From an uncultured Bacteroides sp. (GTDB lineage Bacteria; Bacteroidota; Bacteroidia; Bacteroidales; Bacteroidaceae), in assembly GCA_905197435.1 (NCBI GenBank), contig CAJJYX010000041.1, positions 1 through 20,054 of the forward strand: a DNA stretch of 20,054 nucleotides, written 5' to 3'. The first letter of the stretch is position 1. Every line of letters starts with the position of its first letter. The position numbers and the translations under genes were made by a program. Below are positions 7,252-15,658 of the stretch, one piece after another. The notes beneath the pieces were generated by a model. It searched no databases. It saw nothing but the letters and a program-made list of their open reading frames with translations, and was not told the origin of the DNA.

Positions 7252-10227
7252 TTAGAAATTTAAGTTAGCACTAATCGAGAACACACGCGGACGGGGGTAT
7301 ACTTCCTTGTCGATACCGCTGTAAATTTCCGGATCGATGCCCGAATAACCGGTGAAAGTAGCTACGTTCTGGACACCAAAGGTGAGGCGCAGGGAGCTTG
7401 ACTTATCCCACAATTTCCGGAAGGTGTAACCCAATGAAATGTTGTCGATGCGGAAAAAGTCGCCCTTCTCCAGGAAGTAGTCCGAATAGAGCTGTTGGTT
7501 CTGGAAACCGCTGTCTCTGGTGGAGCGCAGGATATTGGAGAAGTTGCCTTGGTCACTGTAAACGGACTGCAGATATTGGTCGGCGGCTACATAATTGTAG
7601 ACATAGCTTCCGAATGCACCGTGACCGCTGACAGCAAAATCCCAGTTCTTATAACTCAACTGCGTATTGAATCCCAGATAGGACTTGGGAAGCGCACTCT
7701 TGTTGGTGGCATACTTCGTCTCCGTGGCAGACAAGGAACCGTCGGGCTGAACATATTGTCCCTCGATAGGCTTACCGTCTGTATCGTATGCTTGTTTAGC
7801 CAGGTAGAAAGTATAGGGGCGCTGTCCCACCATGAACACCTGCACCGTCTTTCCCGTACCCGAGATGGCACCCGTCTGTACGAAGTTGGCATCGGAATCA
7901 ATCACATTCAGCTTGGTGATTTCAGAATCGTTCCAAGTGTAGTTCATGCCTACCGTCCACTTCCAGTCCTTGGTATGCACAGGCACGGCATTGATGGAGA
8001 ATTCAAGCCCTTTGTTATCCATTTCGCCGATATTCGTAGTGAGCACGGAAGAGTAGTTGGTACCCGAAATCACGGAGATTGTATTCAGCAAGTCCTTGGT
8101 ATGCCGCTGGTAATAGTCTACCGAACCGTAGATGCGGTTGTTGAGGAATCCGTAGTCCAGGCCGATGTTGTAAGTCTCGGTGGTTTCCCATTTGATATCC
8201 GAATCGTAACCGTTGGGACGGTAAGTACTGTACCATTTGTCGCCGAACTGATAGCTGGATTCAGGGTAAGATACAGTAAAGGTTGTCATGTAAGGATAGT
8301 CGTTCAGGATATCCTGCTGTCCGGTCTGGCCGTAGCTCAGGCGGAGCTTTAAATCGGACAGGATTTCCGAATCTCTGAGAAATGCCTCCTGGCTGATTTT
8401 CCATCCCAAAGCAACGGAGGGAAACAACCCCCAACGGTTGCCCTTGGCAAAACGGGAAGAGGCATCCGAACGAAGAGTGGCGGTAACCATATAACGGTTA
8501 TCATAGGAGTAGTTCAGGCGGCCATAGAATGAAAGCAGGTAATACTCCGATTCATAATGATTGGGCGAGAACAGTTCTTTGCCTTCCGGTGAAAGGGTGG
8601 TGGCGTCGAACTTCTTCCAGAAGTGCTGCCAGCCATACCCGCCCATGGCGCTGAAACTGTGTTTCTCGTTGAACACGTGCGAGTAGTTGGCATACAAGTC
8701 CAGCAGATAGTTACGCTTGTTCTGCTTGGAGTCGTACACAAGTCCCGTACCGTCTTTCATATTGGAGGTGTACATCATTCCGGCAAGTTCGGGAACCCGC
8801 TTTGAATATTTGCTTTGAAGGACATCGTAGCCCAGGTTCAAGTTCAACTGCAAGTCCTCAAGGTGATGCACCTTATAGTTGAAGGCTGCGTTGCCGATGG
8901 AACGGGTCACTTTGTTGCTGAGGTTTTGCAGTTCGAGCTGTGCCACCGGATTGTCTGTCTGGATTGCCATCGGCGAGTTGCCGTTCATCCAGATGAAGTA
9001 ACCCAGCCCGGGGTCGGTGGCGGCAGTGGCGCTGCCGGTCATGACAGGACGTGTAGGGTCATAACGAAGAGCATTATTCACTACGCTTTCATCTATCTTG
9101 TGATTGTCCTCGTAAGACACTTTCAAATTCAAATCCACTGAAAGGTGCTTGTCGAAGAACTTGGGCGACACGCCGCCGTTAAAGGTATATCGCTCATAGC
9201 TATTGGTGCGGATAACACCGTTTTGGTTGGTATATCCCACCGAAAGGCGGTATGGGGCATTCTGCTTGATTTTTCCCGAAACAGAGAAGTTGTGCTCCTG
9301 CCCGAAAGCGGAACGATAGATTTCATCCTGCCAGTCGGTGGAGGCTGTGCCCAATGTCACAGTGCTCGGAACGCCGGATACGGTAGGAACGAACTTGCGG
9401 AACTCGTCTGCCGAAAGGATATCCAGTGTTTCGGTAACGGTACTTACCGAAAGGTTGGTCGAATAATTAAAACGCAGTTTGGCATCATCTCCTTTCTTGG
9501 TGGTGATAACAATCACACCGTTAGAGGCTCTCGAACCGTAAATGGCCGTGGCAGATGCGTCTTTCAAGACTGTAAAGGTCTCTATATCATTGGGGTTGAT
9601 ACCACCGATGACATTGCTTCCCCCTTCGATGGTGGAGTTGTCCACGGGTACGCCGTCAATCACAATCAGCGGGTCGTTGGAAGCGGAAAGTGAAGCGCCG
9701 CTCCGGATACGGATTGTTGCGCCCGCTCCCGGGGCACCGGAGCTGGTCACTACGTTTACACCCGGCACTTTGCCCACCAACGCATCTTGGGCAGTGGTAC
9801 GCAGCCCTTTGTTGAAATCATCGGGCTTAATGGCCGTCACCGAACCGGTGGCGTCGGATTTCTTCACACTGCCGTATCCGATTACAACCACATCTTCCAG
9901 CACCTCACTGTCTTCTTCCATCACAATCTTCATGTTGGAAGAGACAGGCATTTCCACGTCTTTATAGCCTATATATTTAATCAGCAGGACTGCCTTGGGG
10001 CTTGAAACAGTGATGGAGAAGTTACCGTCCACATCGCTGATTGTACCGTTCGTCGTTCCTTTCTCCAGGATATTCGCACCGATGACGGGCTGGTTCTCCC
10101 TGTCGAGAATATTACCTTTCGCGACTGTTTTCTGTGCAGAAACACCCACACTGAGAATCAAAGCAAACAGTACGAGCACATACCGCCACCTACTTCCAAA
10201 AGTCTTAGGATTTGTCTTGTTTTTCAT
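7252..10227 (-). CDS. SusC/RagA-family TonB-dependent outer-membrane transporter
   Basis: A 991-residue outer-membrane channel that imports a ligand captured by SusD, driven by TonB-ExbBD. The order is a signal peptide (cleaved near SVGVSAQ, residue 32), a carboxypeptidase-regulatory-like domain at about 36-105 (GNILDRENQPVIGANILEKG), a EDVVVIGYG TonB-box region at 111-119, a plug at about 124-246 with the SusC signatures LRTTAQDALVGKVPGV, RIRSGASL and IYGSRASNGVIVITTKKG, then a long beta-barrel ending in a terminal Phe (SISANLNF). The domain order and length are normal and the frame is intact. It is the first gene of the operon with SusD and the phosphatase, and is preceded by a well-spaced promoter and a 331-base gap from the regulator. 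No extra N-terminal anti-sigma-interacting extension is seen, consistent with control by the neighbouring TPR/HTH regulator rather than ECF signalling. Ligand unknown. Confidence 0.97.
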   Translation of the reverse strand: MKNKTNPKTFGSRWRYVLVLFALILSVGVSAQKTVAKGNILDRENQPVIGANILEKGTTNGTISDVDGNFSITVSSPKAVLLIKYIGYKDVEMPVSSNMKIVMEEDSEVLEDVVVIGYGSVKKSDATGSVTAIKPDDFNKGLRTTAQDALVGKVPGVNVVTSSGAPGAGATIRIRSGASLSASNDPLIVIDGVPVDNSTIEGGSNVIGGINPNDIETFTVLKDASATAIYGSRASNGVIVITTKKGDDAKLRFNYSTNLSVSTVTETLDILSADEFRKFVPTVSGVPSTVTLGTASTDWQDEIYRSAFGQEHNFSVSGKIKQNAPYRLSVGYTNQNGVIRTNSYERYTFNGGVSPKFFDKHLSVDLNLKVSYEDNHKIDESVVNNALRYDPTRPVMTGSATAATDPGLGYFIWMNGNSPMAIQTDNPVAQLELQNLSNKVTRSIGNAAFNYKVHHLEDLQLNLNLGYDVLQSKYSKRVPELAGMMYTSNMKDGTGLVYDSKQNKRNYLLDLYANYSHVFNEKHSFSAMGGYGWQHFWKKFDATTLSPEGKELFSPNHYESEYYLLSFYGRLNYSYDNRYMVTATLRSDASSRFAKGNRWGLFPSVALGWKISQEAFLRDSEILSDLKLRLSYGQTGQQDILNDYPYMTTFTVSYPESSYQFGDKWYSTYRPNGYDSDIKWETTETYNIGLDYGFLNNRIYGSVDYYQRHTKDLLNTISVISGTNYSSVLTTNIGEMDNKGLEFSINAVPVHTKDWKWTVGMNYTWNDSEITKLNVIDSDANFVQTGAISGTGKTVQVFMVGQRPYTFYLAKQAYDTDGKPIEGQYVQPDGSLSATETKYATNKSALPKSYLGFNTQLSYKNWDFAVSGHGAFGSYVYNYVAADQYLQSVYSDQGNFSNILRSTRDSGFQNQQLYSDYFLEKGDFFRIDNISLGYTFRKLWDKSSSLRLTFGVQNVATFTGYSGIDPEIYSGIDKEVYPRPRVFSISANLNF

Positions 10228-10558
10228 AATGGTTTTAAATTAGTTAATATAAAGTATAACAAGGGTATCATTAGAGATACGGAATACATTCAATAATTCA
10301 AGGTTAACTGCTCCGGACAAGGGGAAATCAGAACATGAGCAAAATTACCTTTAAGGATAGCGTAAGGCAAACGCACGAAAGGAAAAAGTAAGAAAATGAA
10401 GAATGGGTAAAAAGATAAGTATCTATCTGCCAGACAATTTCACAAATAGGAGAAAGAAAAAAAAGTAAGAGTAAAGGAAGTATTATCCCTACTTGCAGAT
10501 GGCTTTTTCATGAGTCGCAGGGACAAAACTATCCATGCCAATATCCCCTTTTCAGGAA
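10228..10558 (-). other. Intergenic region upstream of SusC
   Basis: This 331-base gap separates the regulator stop from the SusC ATG. It holds the predicted SusC promoter at 10340-10371 and an AT-rich leader of about 105 bases. The rest, 10375-10500, is purine-rich on the plus strand, with runs such as AGAAAGAAAAAAAAG. I see no inverted repeat pair that would flag an invertible promoter, and no credible small gene. Confidence 0.6.
10340..10371 (-). promoter_or_regulatory. Bacteroides promoter (-33 and -7) of the SusC operon
   Basis: On the minus strand TTTG (10371-10368) is followed after 20 bases by TAATTTTG (10347-10340), matching both boxes and the usual spacing of the Bacteroides primary sigma consensus. 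Transcription would begin near 10333, leaving a leader of about 105 bases before SusC. The DUF6377-like regulator is the obvious candidate to act on it. Confidence 0.7.
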
Positions 10559-11578
10559 CTACAGCTTCTGAACCTGGACGGCCAGGTCTTTGCCCGGAAT
10601 GAAGGCTTTATTACGCATCTTCATACGGTAATTGTAAATCGTCTGTAAAGAATAGTGCAGGAAATTGGCAATCTTCGAGTTGTCGTTTATACCCAGACGG
10701 ATCAGGGCGTAGATACGCAGTTCGGGAGTCAGCAACTCCCCTTCCTTTACCTTCACCCGTTCTTCTTCTTTCAACAAGGCATTGAACGAATCTACGAAAT
10801 CGGGGAAAATGGAAAGGAAGATCGTATCGAACTTATTGATAAAGAGCTTGAAGTCTTCCGAAGTGGAGGACTGGTTATTGAGCATTTTGGAGACATCGGC
10901 CATGGAACCGGTGTTCACTATCTTCAGCAATGCCTTGCGATTATTCTCTTGCTTGTAGATATATTCGGAACAGATGTTGAACAACAAGCCAATGTATTCT
11001 TCCTTGATATGATTGGATTCCTTGATTTCCCCGTTCATCCGTATTAGATTCTCCGTCATCTCCTGCAGGCGGATGTTCTGCTCGGCAAGCGACTGCTTCA
11101 CTTTCAGCAGGTTGCTGTTCTTCTTACGGATAAAGAAGAACGCCACAACCAGCGTAATCAGCAGCGCCGAAAGAATCAGAAAGAAGAACAGCACCCGTTC
11201 TTCATCCATTTTGACACGGGCATCATTGGCAGCTTTAATGATGGGAAGGTATTCGGCAATGTCCACAATGCGGTAGCGCGCCTTGCCGAAGTTGACATCT
11301 TCCAGCGAACATGAGATGTAATTGTATGCCCGGGCTATATCACCTTCCTGGAACAGAAGCATGGCCAAGCGCTGCAAGGACATATAGACTTTCTTGGCAT
11401 TGGCAATGTCTGTTATCGAGGCTAAGATAAGCCAGTGCCGCGCCCGGAGAGTGTCTTGTTTTCCCAAGTAAAGCTCGGCAAAGAGATATTCCATTCTTGC
11501 CTTATCCGGATTGTCGTCCGCACATCGGGCATAGTAATCCTGCAGCAGCCGAATGGCCTCTTCCCACTCGCCCAGCAT
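10559..11578 (-). CDS. C-terminal fragment: membrane span, coiled coil and HTH of DUF6377-like regulator
   Basis: The longest ATG-initiated ORF of the downstream fragment has 339 residues, but its frame is open upstream to at least 11728. It carries the later TPR helices (EWEEAIRLLQDYYARC, FQEGDIARAYNYI), a single membrane span at 129-150 (LFFFLILSALLITLVVAFFF), a charged coiled-coil stretch at 151-200 and a helix-turn-helix at 282-325 (LTPELRIYALIRLGINDNSK then SLQTIYNYRMKMRNKA). The HTH would sit in the cytoplasm. The ATG at 11578 falls in the middle of a TPR helix, so it is not the native start. The fragment could only work alone if translation restarts inside the message. Confidence 0.75.
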   Translation of the reverse strand: MLGEWEEAIRLLQDYYARCADDNPDKARMEYLFAELYLGKQDTLRARHWLILASITDIANAKKVYMSLQRLAMLLFQEGDIARAYNYISCSLEDVNFGKARYRIVDIAEYLPIIKAANDARVKMDEERVLFFFLILSALLITLVVAFFFIRKKNSNLLKVKQSLAEQNIRLQEMTENLIRMNGEIKESNHIKEEYIGLLFNICSEYIYKQENNRKALLKIVNTGSMADVSKMLNNQSSTSEDFKLFINKFDTIFLSIFPDFVDSFNALLKEEERVKVKEGELLTPELRIYALIRLGINDNSKIANFLHYSLQTIYNYRMKMRNKAFIPGKDLAVQVQKL

Positions 11579-11694
11579 GCCCAGCCGTCCGCACTTGTTG
11601 GTAATATAACTGGAAGAAGCAGGGTCACTGATGGCTACCAGCGTATCTTTATAGGCTTTTATCTCACGCCAGTAGTGCTGCTTTCTGGAGGCGT

Positions 11695-12183
11695 CTATCT
11701 CGTCGTTATAGCAAGAGAGGTAGATGGTGTGTGGTACAGGTAATAGAAATAGGTGTCTTTCAATACCTGGTCCATACGCTTTACTTTGCCGAGCTCAATC
11801 AGGGCTTTTTCATGTCTGCCCATCTTGTTCAGCACATCGGCAACATTCATCAATCCCTGGTTGATGAGTTCTTCATCCTTCAGTTTTTCTGCCAGGCGGA
11901 GCCTCTCCTTCGCCACGACCATGGCGGTGTCAATACGGAAAGAGCGGTATTTGGCAAACAGATTGCCCAAGATGTCAAACTGTAGTTTATCATCTTCCGC
12001 ATAGGTCAACGTACGGCGCAGGTCTGCAATCTCTTTTTCCACTTTCCGTTGGTAAACTTCACGCTGCTCTATCATCCCATCCAATTTCCGGAGCAAGTCT
12101 TCATCGTCCGTATTGTCCGCAACCATGCCGGAACAAATGCAGGAAAGAAACAGAAGAAGGAAATATGTCTTGTATCTTAGCAT
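11695..12183 (-). CDS. N-terminal fragment: signal peptide and first TPRs of DUF6377-like regulator
   Basis: This 162-residue ORF starts at the ATG at 12183, 26 bases downstream of a consensus -7 box. Residues 1-22 are a signal peptide (FLLLFLSCICSGMVA). Residues 28-60 form the family-typical LLRKLDGMIEQREVYQRKVE helix. TPR-like helices follow to residue about 151. The last eleven residues (PSTSLAITTR and the residue before) are out of frame relative to the family. As it stands it would be secreted to the periplasm with no membrane anchor or DNA-binding part. Confidence 0.75.
   Translation of the reverse strand: MLRYKTYFLLLFLSCICSGMVADNTDDEDLLRKLDGMIEQREVYQRKVEKEIADLRRTLTYAEDDKLQFDILGNLFAKYRSFRIDTAMVVAKERLRLAEKLKDEELINQGLMNVADVLNKMGRHEKALIELGKVKRMDQVLKDTYFYYLYHTPSTSLAITTR
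11726..11734. other. Frameshift site in the DUF6377-like regulator
   Basis: The minus strand reads CCACACACC where CCACACC would keep one continuous frame (Y-H-T-I-Y). The change equals one extra AC unit in a three-unit dinucleotide run, as expected from replication slippage. The run is short for a phase-variable tract. Confidence 0.7.
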
Positions 12184-12208
12184 TGACTCTCTGGTTATAA
12201 ACTCGAAA

Positions 12209-12233
12209 CAAAGATAATGAATTATTTCTACAA
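12209..12233 (-). promoter_or_regulatory. Promoter of the DUF6377-like regulator
   Basis: Minus-strand TATCTTTG (12216-12209) fits TAnnTTTG, and TTGT (12233-12230) lies about 13-17 bases further upstream as a partial -33 element. It overlaps the folK stop codon at 12230-12228, so the regulator is transcribed independently of, or in addition to, read-through from folK. The leader would be roughly 20 bases. Confidence 0.5.
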
Positions 12234-12692
12234 CAGCTCTTGTATTGTCTTCTTAAATACCGGATGCACCACCCCGGGAGCAATCTCCGCCAACGGCTCC
12301 AGCACGAAACGGCGTTCCTGCATCAACGGATGGGGAAGTTGCAATCCGGGAGTATCCAGCAAGACGGGAGTACCGTCATCGGCAAAGCAAAGCAGCAGGT
12401 CGATGTCTATCACACGGTCGCTATACACTGCATTGACTGACTTGTGTGTACGCCCCATCTCACGCTCAATCTTCTGCGTCGTTTGCAGCACTTCCAAAGG
12501 TGTCAAAGCGGTCTTTGCGCAGAGGGCGGCGTTCAGAAAGGTATTGTCGGAGGAAAAGCCCCACGGGGCGGTAGCATAAAAAGCAGATAGGGAAACCACT
12601 TCCCCTATCTGCTTTCTTATCTTTCGGACGGCCGTGCGGAGGTTCTGCTCCTTATCGCCGAGATTGGTGCCAAGACTGAAATAAACGGTCAT
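12228..12692 (-). CDS. folK: 2-amino-4-hydroxy-6-hydroxymethyldihydropteridine diphosphokinase
   Basis: A 154-residue cytoplasmic enzyme of folate synthesis that transfers pyrophosphate from ATP to 6-hydroxymethyl-7,8-dihydropterin. The substrate loop SLGTNLGDKEQNL opens the protein. YATAPWG and FLNAAL follow at about 39-56, and the magnesium-binding DRVIDIDLL at 92-100 has both aspartates (96 and 98). LQLPHPLMQERRFVLEPLAEIAP at 118-140 is the family C-terminal signature. The length is normal. The ATG at 12692 lies two bases after the queA stop, so the two are translationally close and belong to one transcript. Its 3' end overlaps the promoter of the following regulator. Confidence 0.96.
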   Translation of the reverse strand: MTVYFSLGTNLGDKEQNLRTAVRKIRKQIGEVVSLSAFYATAPWGFSSDNTFLNAALCAKTALTPLEVLQTTQKIEREMGRTHKSVNAVYSDRVIDIDLLLCFADDGTPVLLDTPGLQLPHPLMQERRFVLEPLAEIAPGVVHPVFKKTIQELL

Positions 12693-12694
12693 AA

Positions 12695-13753
12695 TTACCG
12701 GTCTGTAATCAACATCGCGTCTCCATACGTGCCGAAACGGTAATCTTCCTTCAGCGCCACATTGTATGCCTCCATCACCTGTTCGTAACCGCCGAAGGCG
12801 GCAACAATCATCAGCAACGTGCTGAGGGGCATGTGGAAGTTGGATATCATGGCATTGGCCACGGTAAAATCATAGGGCGGGAAGATGAACTTGTTGGTCC
12901 ATCCCTCATATTCCTTCAAATGGCCGTCGGTGCTGACGGTGCTCTCGATGGCACGCATCACGGTAGTACCTACGGCGCAGACTTGCCTGTTCAGGTCTTT
13001 GGCATGGTTTACAATCTTTACGGCCTCCGCATTCACAATCATCTGCTCGGAATCGGTCTTGTGCTTGGTGAGGTCTTCCACATCAATGTCGCGGAAGTTG
13101 CCCAGGCCGGCATGCAGGGTGATATAGGCAAAGTCGATGCCTTTGATTTCCATGCGCTTCATCAGCTCACGGCTGAAATGCAGGCTGGCAGTAGGCGCCG
13201 TGACGGCTCCTTCGTTGCGCGCAAAGATAGACTGGAAACGTTCGGCATCCTCGGGCTCTACGGGACGGTTGATGATGCTGTGGGGCAACGGCGTCTCGCC
13301 CAGTGCGTAGAGGGCCTTCTTGAACTCATCGTGCGGACCGTCGTAAAGGAAACGGAGCGTACGCCCGCGCGAAGTGGTGTTGTCGATAACTTCCGCAACC
13401 ATGGAGTCGTCATCACCGAAATAGAGCTTGTTGCCGATACGGATTTTACGGGCGGGGTCCACCAGTACGTCCCACAACCGGAGCTCTTCGTTCAACTCAC
13501 GCAACAAGAACACTTCAATACGCGCACCGGTCTTTTCCTTGTTGCCGTACAGACGGGCAGGGAAAACCTTGGTGTCGTTGAAGATAAACACATCTTTGTC
13601 ATCGAAATAGTCCAGAACATCCTTGAACATCTTGTGTTCGATCTCGCCCGTCTTGCGGTGCAACACCAGCAGACGTGACTCGTCTCTGTACTTCGTGGGA
13701 TGCAAAGCTATCTTCTCTTCGGGAAGCTTGAATTTGAATTGCGACAGTTTCAT
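12695..13753 (-). CDS. queA: S-adenosylmethionine:tRNA ribosyltransferase-isomerase
   Basis: A 352-residue cytoplasmic enzyme that adds the ribosyl part of SAM to 7-aminomethyl-7-deazaguanine in tRNA to make epoxyqueuosine. The start [20 protein letters not shown] is standard. Other family blocks are [16 protein letters not shown] near residues 55-70, [10 protein letters not shown] near 185-194, [20 protein letters not shown] near 208-227, and the conserved end [20 protein letters not shown] followed by [12 protein letters not shown]. The length is normal. It lies between truB (84-base gap with a hairpin and AT repeats) and folK (2-base gap). Together with truB here and miaB at the right edge, it makes this neighbourhood rich in tRNA modification genes. 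QueA uses SAM, the product of MetK. Confidence 0.97.
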   Translation of the reverse strand: MKLSQFKFKLPEEKIALHPTKYRDESRLLVLHRKTGEIEHKMFKDVLDYFDDKDVFIFNDTKVFPARLYGNKEKTGARIEVFLLRELNEELRLWDVLVDPARKIRIGNKLYFGDDDSMVAEVIDNTTSRGRTLRFLYDGPHDEFKKALYALGETPLPHSIINRPVEPEDAERFQSIFARNEGAVTAPTASLHFSRELMKRMEIKGIDFAYITLHAGLGNFRDIDVEDLTKHKTDSEQMIVNAEAVKIVNHAKDLNRQVCAVGTTVMRAIESTVSTDGHLKEYEGWTNKFIFPPYDFTVANAMISNFHMPLSTLLMIVAAFGGYEQVMEAYNVALKEDYRFGTYGDAMLITDR

Positions 13754-13762
13754 AATAAGTAT

Positions 13763-13785
13763 ATGAGTTATAAGTTATGAGTTAT
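13763..13785. repeat. AT-rich direct repeats in the queA leader
   Basis: ATGAGTTATAAGTTATGAGT and its continuation repeat the words GTTATAA/GTTATGA in about 7-8 base steps, directly before the queA ATG on the minus strand. The same words recur before uppP and ftsX in this cluster. Confidence 0.6.
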
Positions 13786-13810
13786 TTGTTATTTATTTCA
13801 GTCTGTTTTC

Positions 13811-13839
13811 AGTCATAAGGCGGCATGAGCTTTATGACT
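13811..13839 (-). other. Hairpin spanning the truB stop codon
   Basis: AGTCATAA (13811-13818) and TTATGACT (13832-13839) form a perfect 8-bp stem with a 13-base loop. The truB stop TAG (13840-13838) overlaps one arm. The minus strand shows no U-run after it, so it is more likely an RNA-stability or translation-coupling element than a terminator, and the operon probably continues into queA. Confidence 0.4.
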
Positions 13840-14545
13840 AAAGCTCTATTTCCTGCGCGTCTATCCACTCTTTGAAATCGAGGGGATTGAGGCAGTCTTC
13901 CAGCCGGACGTCGCCCACGCGGGTACGTTCCAAAGCCGTGAGGTGGGCGCCGCTGCCCAGCGCTTCGCCGATGTCACGTGCCAGGGCGCGGATATACGTT
14001 CCTTTGCTGCACACCACACGTACCTTTATCCACGGTTCGGCAATGCCCAGCCCGTCGCCCAGCAGCTCTATCTCGTCGATGACCAGCAGTTTGGGTTTCA
14101 GTTCCACCTCTTCCCCTTTCCGGGCAAGGTCGTAGGCACGTTTCCCGTTCACCATGCAGGCCGAAAAGGCGGGAGGCACCTGCTGTATCTCGCCGACGAA
14201 CTTCTTCAGCGTCTCCTCCACCAGTCCGCGGGTAATGTGCTCCGTGGGATAGGTGGCATCTATCTCGTGCTCCAGGTCGTAAGAGGGGGTGGTGGCGCCC
14301 AACCGGATGGTGGCGACGTACTCCTTCGTGTGGTACTGGAATTCTTCGATCCGTTTCGTGGCCTTGCCCGTACAGACAATCATCACCCCCGTAGCAAGCG
14401 GGTCGAGGGTACCGGCATGGCCTACTTTCAGCTTTTTCATCTTTATCCGCCGGCAGATGTGGTAACGCGCATGCCCCACAACCTTGAACGATGTCCATCC
14501 CAGCGGTTTATTGAAATACAGGACTTCTCCTTCTTTAAAATTCAT
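13838..14545 (-). CDS. truB: tRNA pseudouridine(55) synthase
   Basis: A 235-residue cytoplasmic enzyme that isomerises U55 in the T-loop of tRNAs. The N-terminal NKPLGWTSFKVV motif is followed by the catalytic block KVGHAGTLDPLATGVMIVCTGKATK at about 40-64, with Asp48 as the nucleophile. Later family motifs are TYPTEHITRG (about 104), PPAFSACMVNGKRAYDLARKG near 128-150 and CSKGTYIRALARDIGEALG near 184-202. The protein ends soon after this region, without a C-terminal PUA extension, as in many Bacteroidota. It starts 10 bases after the uppP stop, so the two share a message. Confidence 0.97.
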   Translation of the reverse strand: MNFKEGEVLYFNKPLGWTSFKVVGHARYHICRRIKMKKLKVGHAGTLDPLATGVMIVCTGKATKRIEEFQYHTKEYVATIRLGATTPSYDLEHEIDATYPTEHITRGLVEETLKKFVGEIQQVPPAFSACMVNGKRAYDLARKGEEVELKPKLLVIDEIELLGDGLGIAEPWIKVRVVCSKGTYIRALARDIGEALGSGAHLTALERTRVGDVRLEDCLNPLDFKEWIDAQEIEL

Positions 14546-14555
14546 CCGTATCAGT

Positions 14556-15359
14556 TTATCCGTTAATCAAGCTCACTGCCAGCGTCGCAGCACCGGCTAT
14601 CGCACAGTAGATGGCAAAATAAATCAGCTTGCCCTTCTTCACGATATTTATCATCCACTTGCAGGCCAGGCAGCCCGAAACAAAAGCAGCCAGGAAGCCT
14701 ACCATCAGTGAGAGTGCCGGGATATCCCCTGCAATAGCCTCACCCTTCATCATCTTCATTCCGTCCAGCAGCGCCTCGCCCAGGATGGGGGGCATCACCA
14801 TCAGGAAAGAGAACTGCGCCAGCTTCGCCTTGTTGTCGCCCAGCAACAGACCGGTGGCAATGGTGCTGCCCGAACGGGAAAGCCCCGGAAGCACCGCACA
14901 TGCCTGTGCCAGACCGATGATAAAGGCATCCTTCATGCTGATATTCTCCTTCTGCCTCGGCTTATAATAATAGGAGAAAGTGAGCAGCAACGCCGTCAGC
15001 AGCAGGCAGCAGCCCACAATGACCAGCCCCGAACCGAAAATCTCCTCTACCTCATCCTTGAAGAATACCCCCACAATGCCGATAGGTATCATGGATATCA
15101 GGATATTGATAACATAGCGTGTCTCTTCGTTCATCTGCCACTTGAACAGCCCCTTGAAAATCCAGCCTATCTCTTTCCAGAGTATCACCAGCGTACTGAG
15201 CACCGTGGCCACATGCACCACTATCGTAAATGCAAGATTCTCCTCTCCCTCGATGCCGAACAATGCCGAACCGATGGCAAGATGTCCGCTGCTGCTCACC
15301 GGCAGATATTCGGTCAGTCCTTGAATCAGCCCAAGGATAAGCGCTTCAAACCATTCCAC
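14556..15359 (-). CDS. uppP: Undecaprenyl-diphosphatase (UppP/BacA)
   Basis: A 267-residue inner-membrane enzyme that dephosphorylates undecaprenyl pyrophosphate to recycle the lipid carrier for peptidoglycan and surface polysaccharides. Its loss or excess alters bacitracin sensitivity in other bacteria. Both active-site motifs are present: the [13 protein letters not shown] block at 14-26 and [13 protein letters not shown] at 158-170. About eight hydrophobic spans are visible. The start is a GTG at 15359, because the standard [14 protein letters not shown] start has no ATG in frame. A weak start codon may tune expression. It sits between the DUF3098 gene and truB, an arrangement I associate with Bacteroides. 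Confidence 0.97.
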   Translation of the reverse strand: MEWFEALILGLIQGLTEYLPVSSSGHLAIGSALFGIEGEENLAFTIVVHVATVLSTLVILWKEIGWIFKGLFKWQMNEETRYVINILISMIPIGIVGVFFKDEVEEIFGSGLVIVGCCLLLTALLLTFSYYYKPRQKENISMKDAFIIGLAQACAVLPGLSRSGSTIATGLLLGDNKAKLAQFSFLMVMPPILGEALLDGMKMMKGEAIAGDIPALSLMVGFLAAFVSGCLACKWMINIVKKGKLIYFAIYCAIAGAATLAVSLING

Positions 15360-15360
15360 T

Positions 15361-15393
15361 TTATAAGTTATGAGTTGTTATAAGTTATGAGTT
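15361..15393. repeat. 16-bp direct repeat in the uppP leader
   Basis: TTATAAGTTATGAGTT occurs at 15361-15376 and again, identically, at 15378-15393, separated by one base. It abuts the GTG start of uppP on the minus strand, so it occupies the ribosome-binding region of the leader. The words match those before queA. Confidence 0.75.
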
Positions 15394-15405
15394 ATTGGGG
15401 GCGGC

Positions 15406-15648
15406 TCACTGCTCCTTCGTGCCGCTGCTTTTAGGCTTGCGCAGCACGGCATATATCATGAACACAAACCCCAGCAGGCAAACCACCGGGGCCACCTTGA
15501 TACGTCTCACACTGAAAATGTCCGGCTCAAAGGTTGTCGGGGTAGACACGGGCCCGGTCATCAGAAGAAAACCAATGATAACCACTGCCATGCCGATGCC
15601 GAGCAGTATAAAATTGGTCTTATCAAAAGCGAATCTCTCTTTACTCAT
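15406..15648 (-). CDS. DUF3098 family small membrane protein
   Basis: An 80-residue protein with two membrane spans, about 12-32 (NFILLGIGMAVVIIGFLLM) and 53-70 (VAPVVCLLGFVFMIYAVL), joined by a conserved EPDIFSVRRIKVAP segment. The soluble start FAFDKTNF and the second-span approach are the DUF3098 signatures as I recall them. The function is not known. It lies between ftsX and uppP in a conserved Bacteroidota order, which suggests an envelope or division-related role, inferred from position only. The start ATG at 15648 is preceded by AT-rich direct repeats. Confidence 0.9.
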   Translation of the reverse strand: MSKERFAFDKTNFILLGIGMAVVIIGFLLMTGPVSTPTTFEPDIFSVRRIKVAPVVCLLGFVFMIYAVLRKPKSSGTKEQ

Positions 15649-15658
15649 CTATCTATTT

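Larger units (their letters stand above)
10559..12183 (-). pseudogene. DUF6377-like TPR/HTH regulator, split by a 2-base frameshift
   Basis: Two ORFs join into one protein of 540 residues if two bases are removed from the GGTGTGTGG run at 11726-11734. The upstream frame reads LKDTYFYYLYHT and then goes wrong (PSTSLAITTR, stop). The downstream frame reads HTIYLSCYNDEIDASRKQHY without a break. The restored protein has a signal peptide (1-22), TPR repeats, one membrane span near 330-351, a coiled coil and a C-terminal HTH, the layout of the DUF6377 family of Bacteroides regulators encoded beside SusC/SusD pairs. Its own promoter lies at 12209-12233, and it precedes the SusC operon on the same strand, so it is the likely local regulator. 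If the shift is real, the DNA-binding half would be made only through reinitiation, and the sensor would be cut off. Confidence 0.85.

Noticed and set aside
10228..10558. Invertible (phase-variable) promoter upstream of SusC
   Set aside because: No pair of inverted repeats flanking the predicted promoter was found, and no site-specific recombinase gene is in the window.
11422..11628. Independent small gene in the regulator region
   Set aside because: It is an alternative frame of the same broken regulator and shows no family resemblance.
12833..13678. 281-codon plus-strand ORF opposite queA
   Set aside because: It is antisense to an intact queA and has no recognisable domain.
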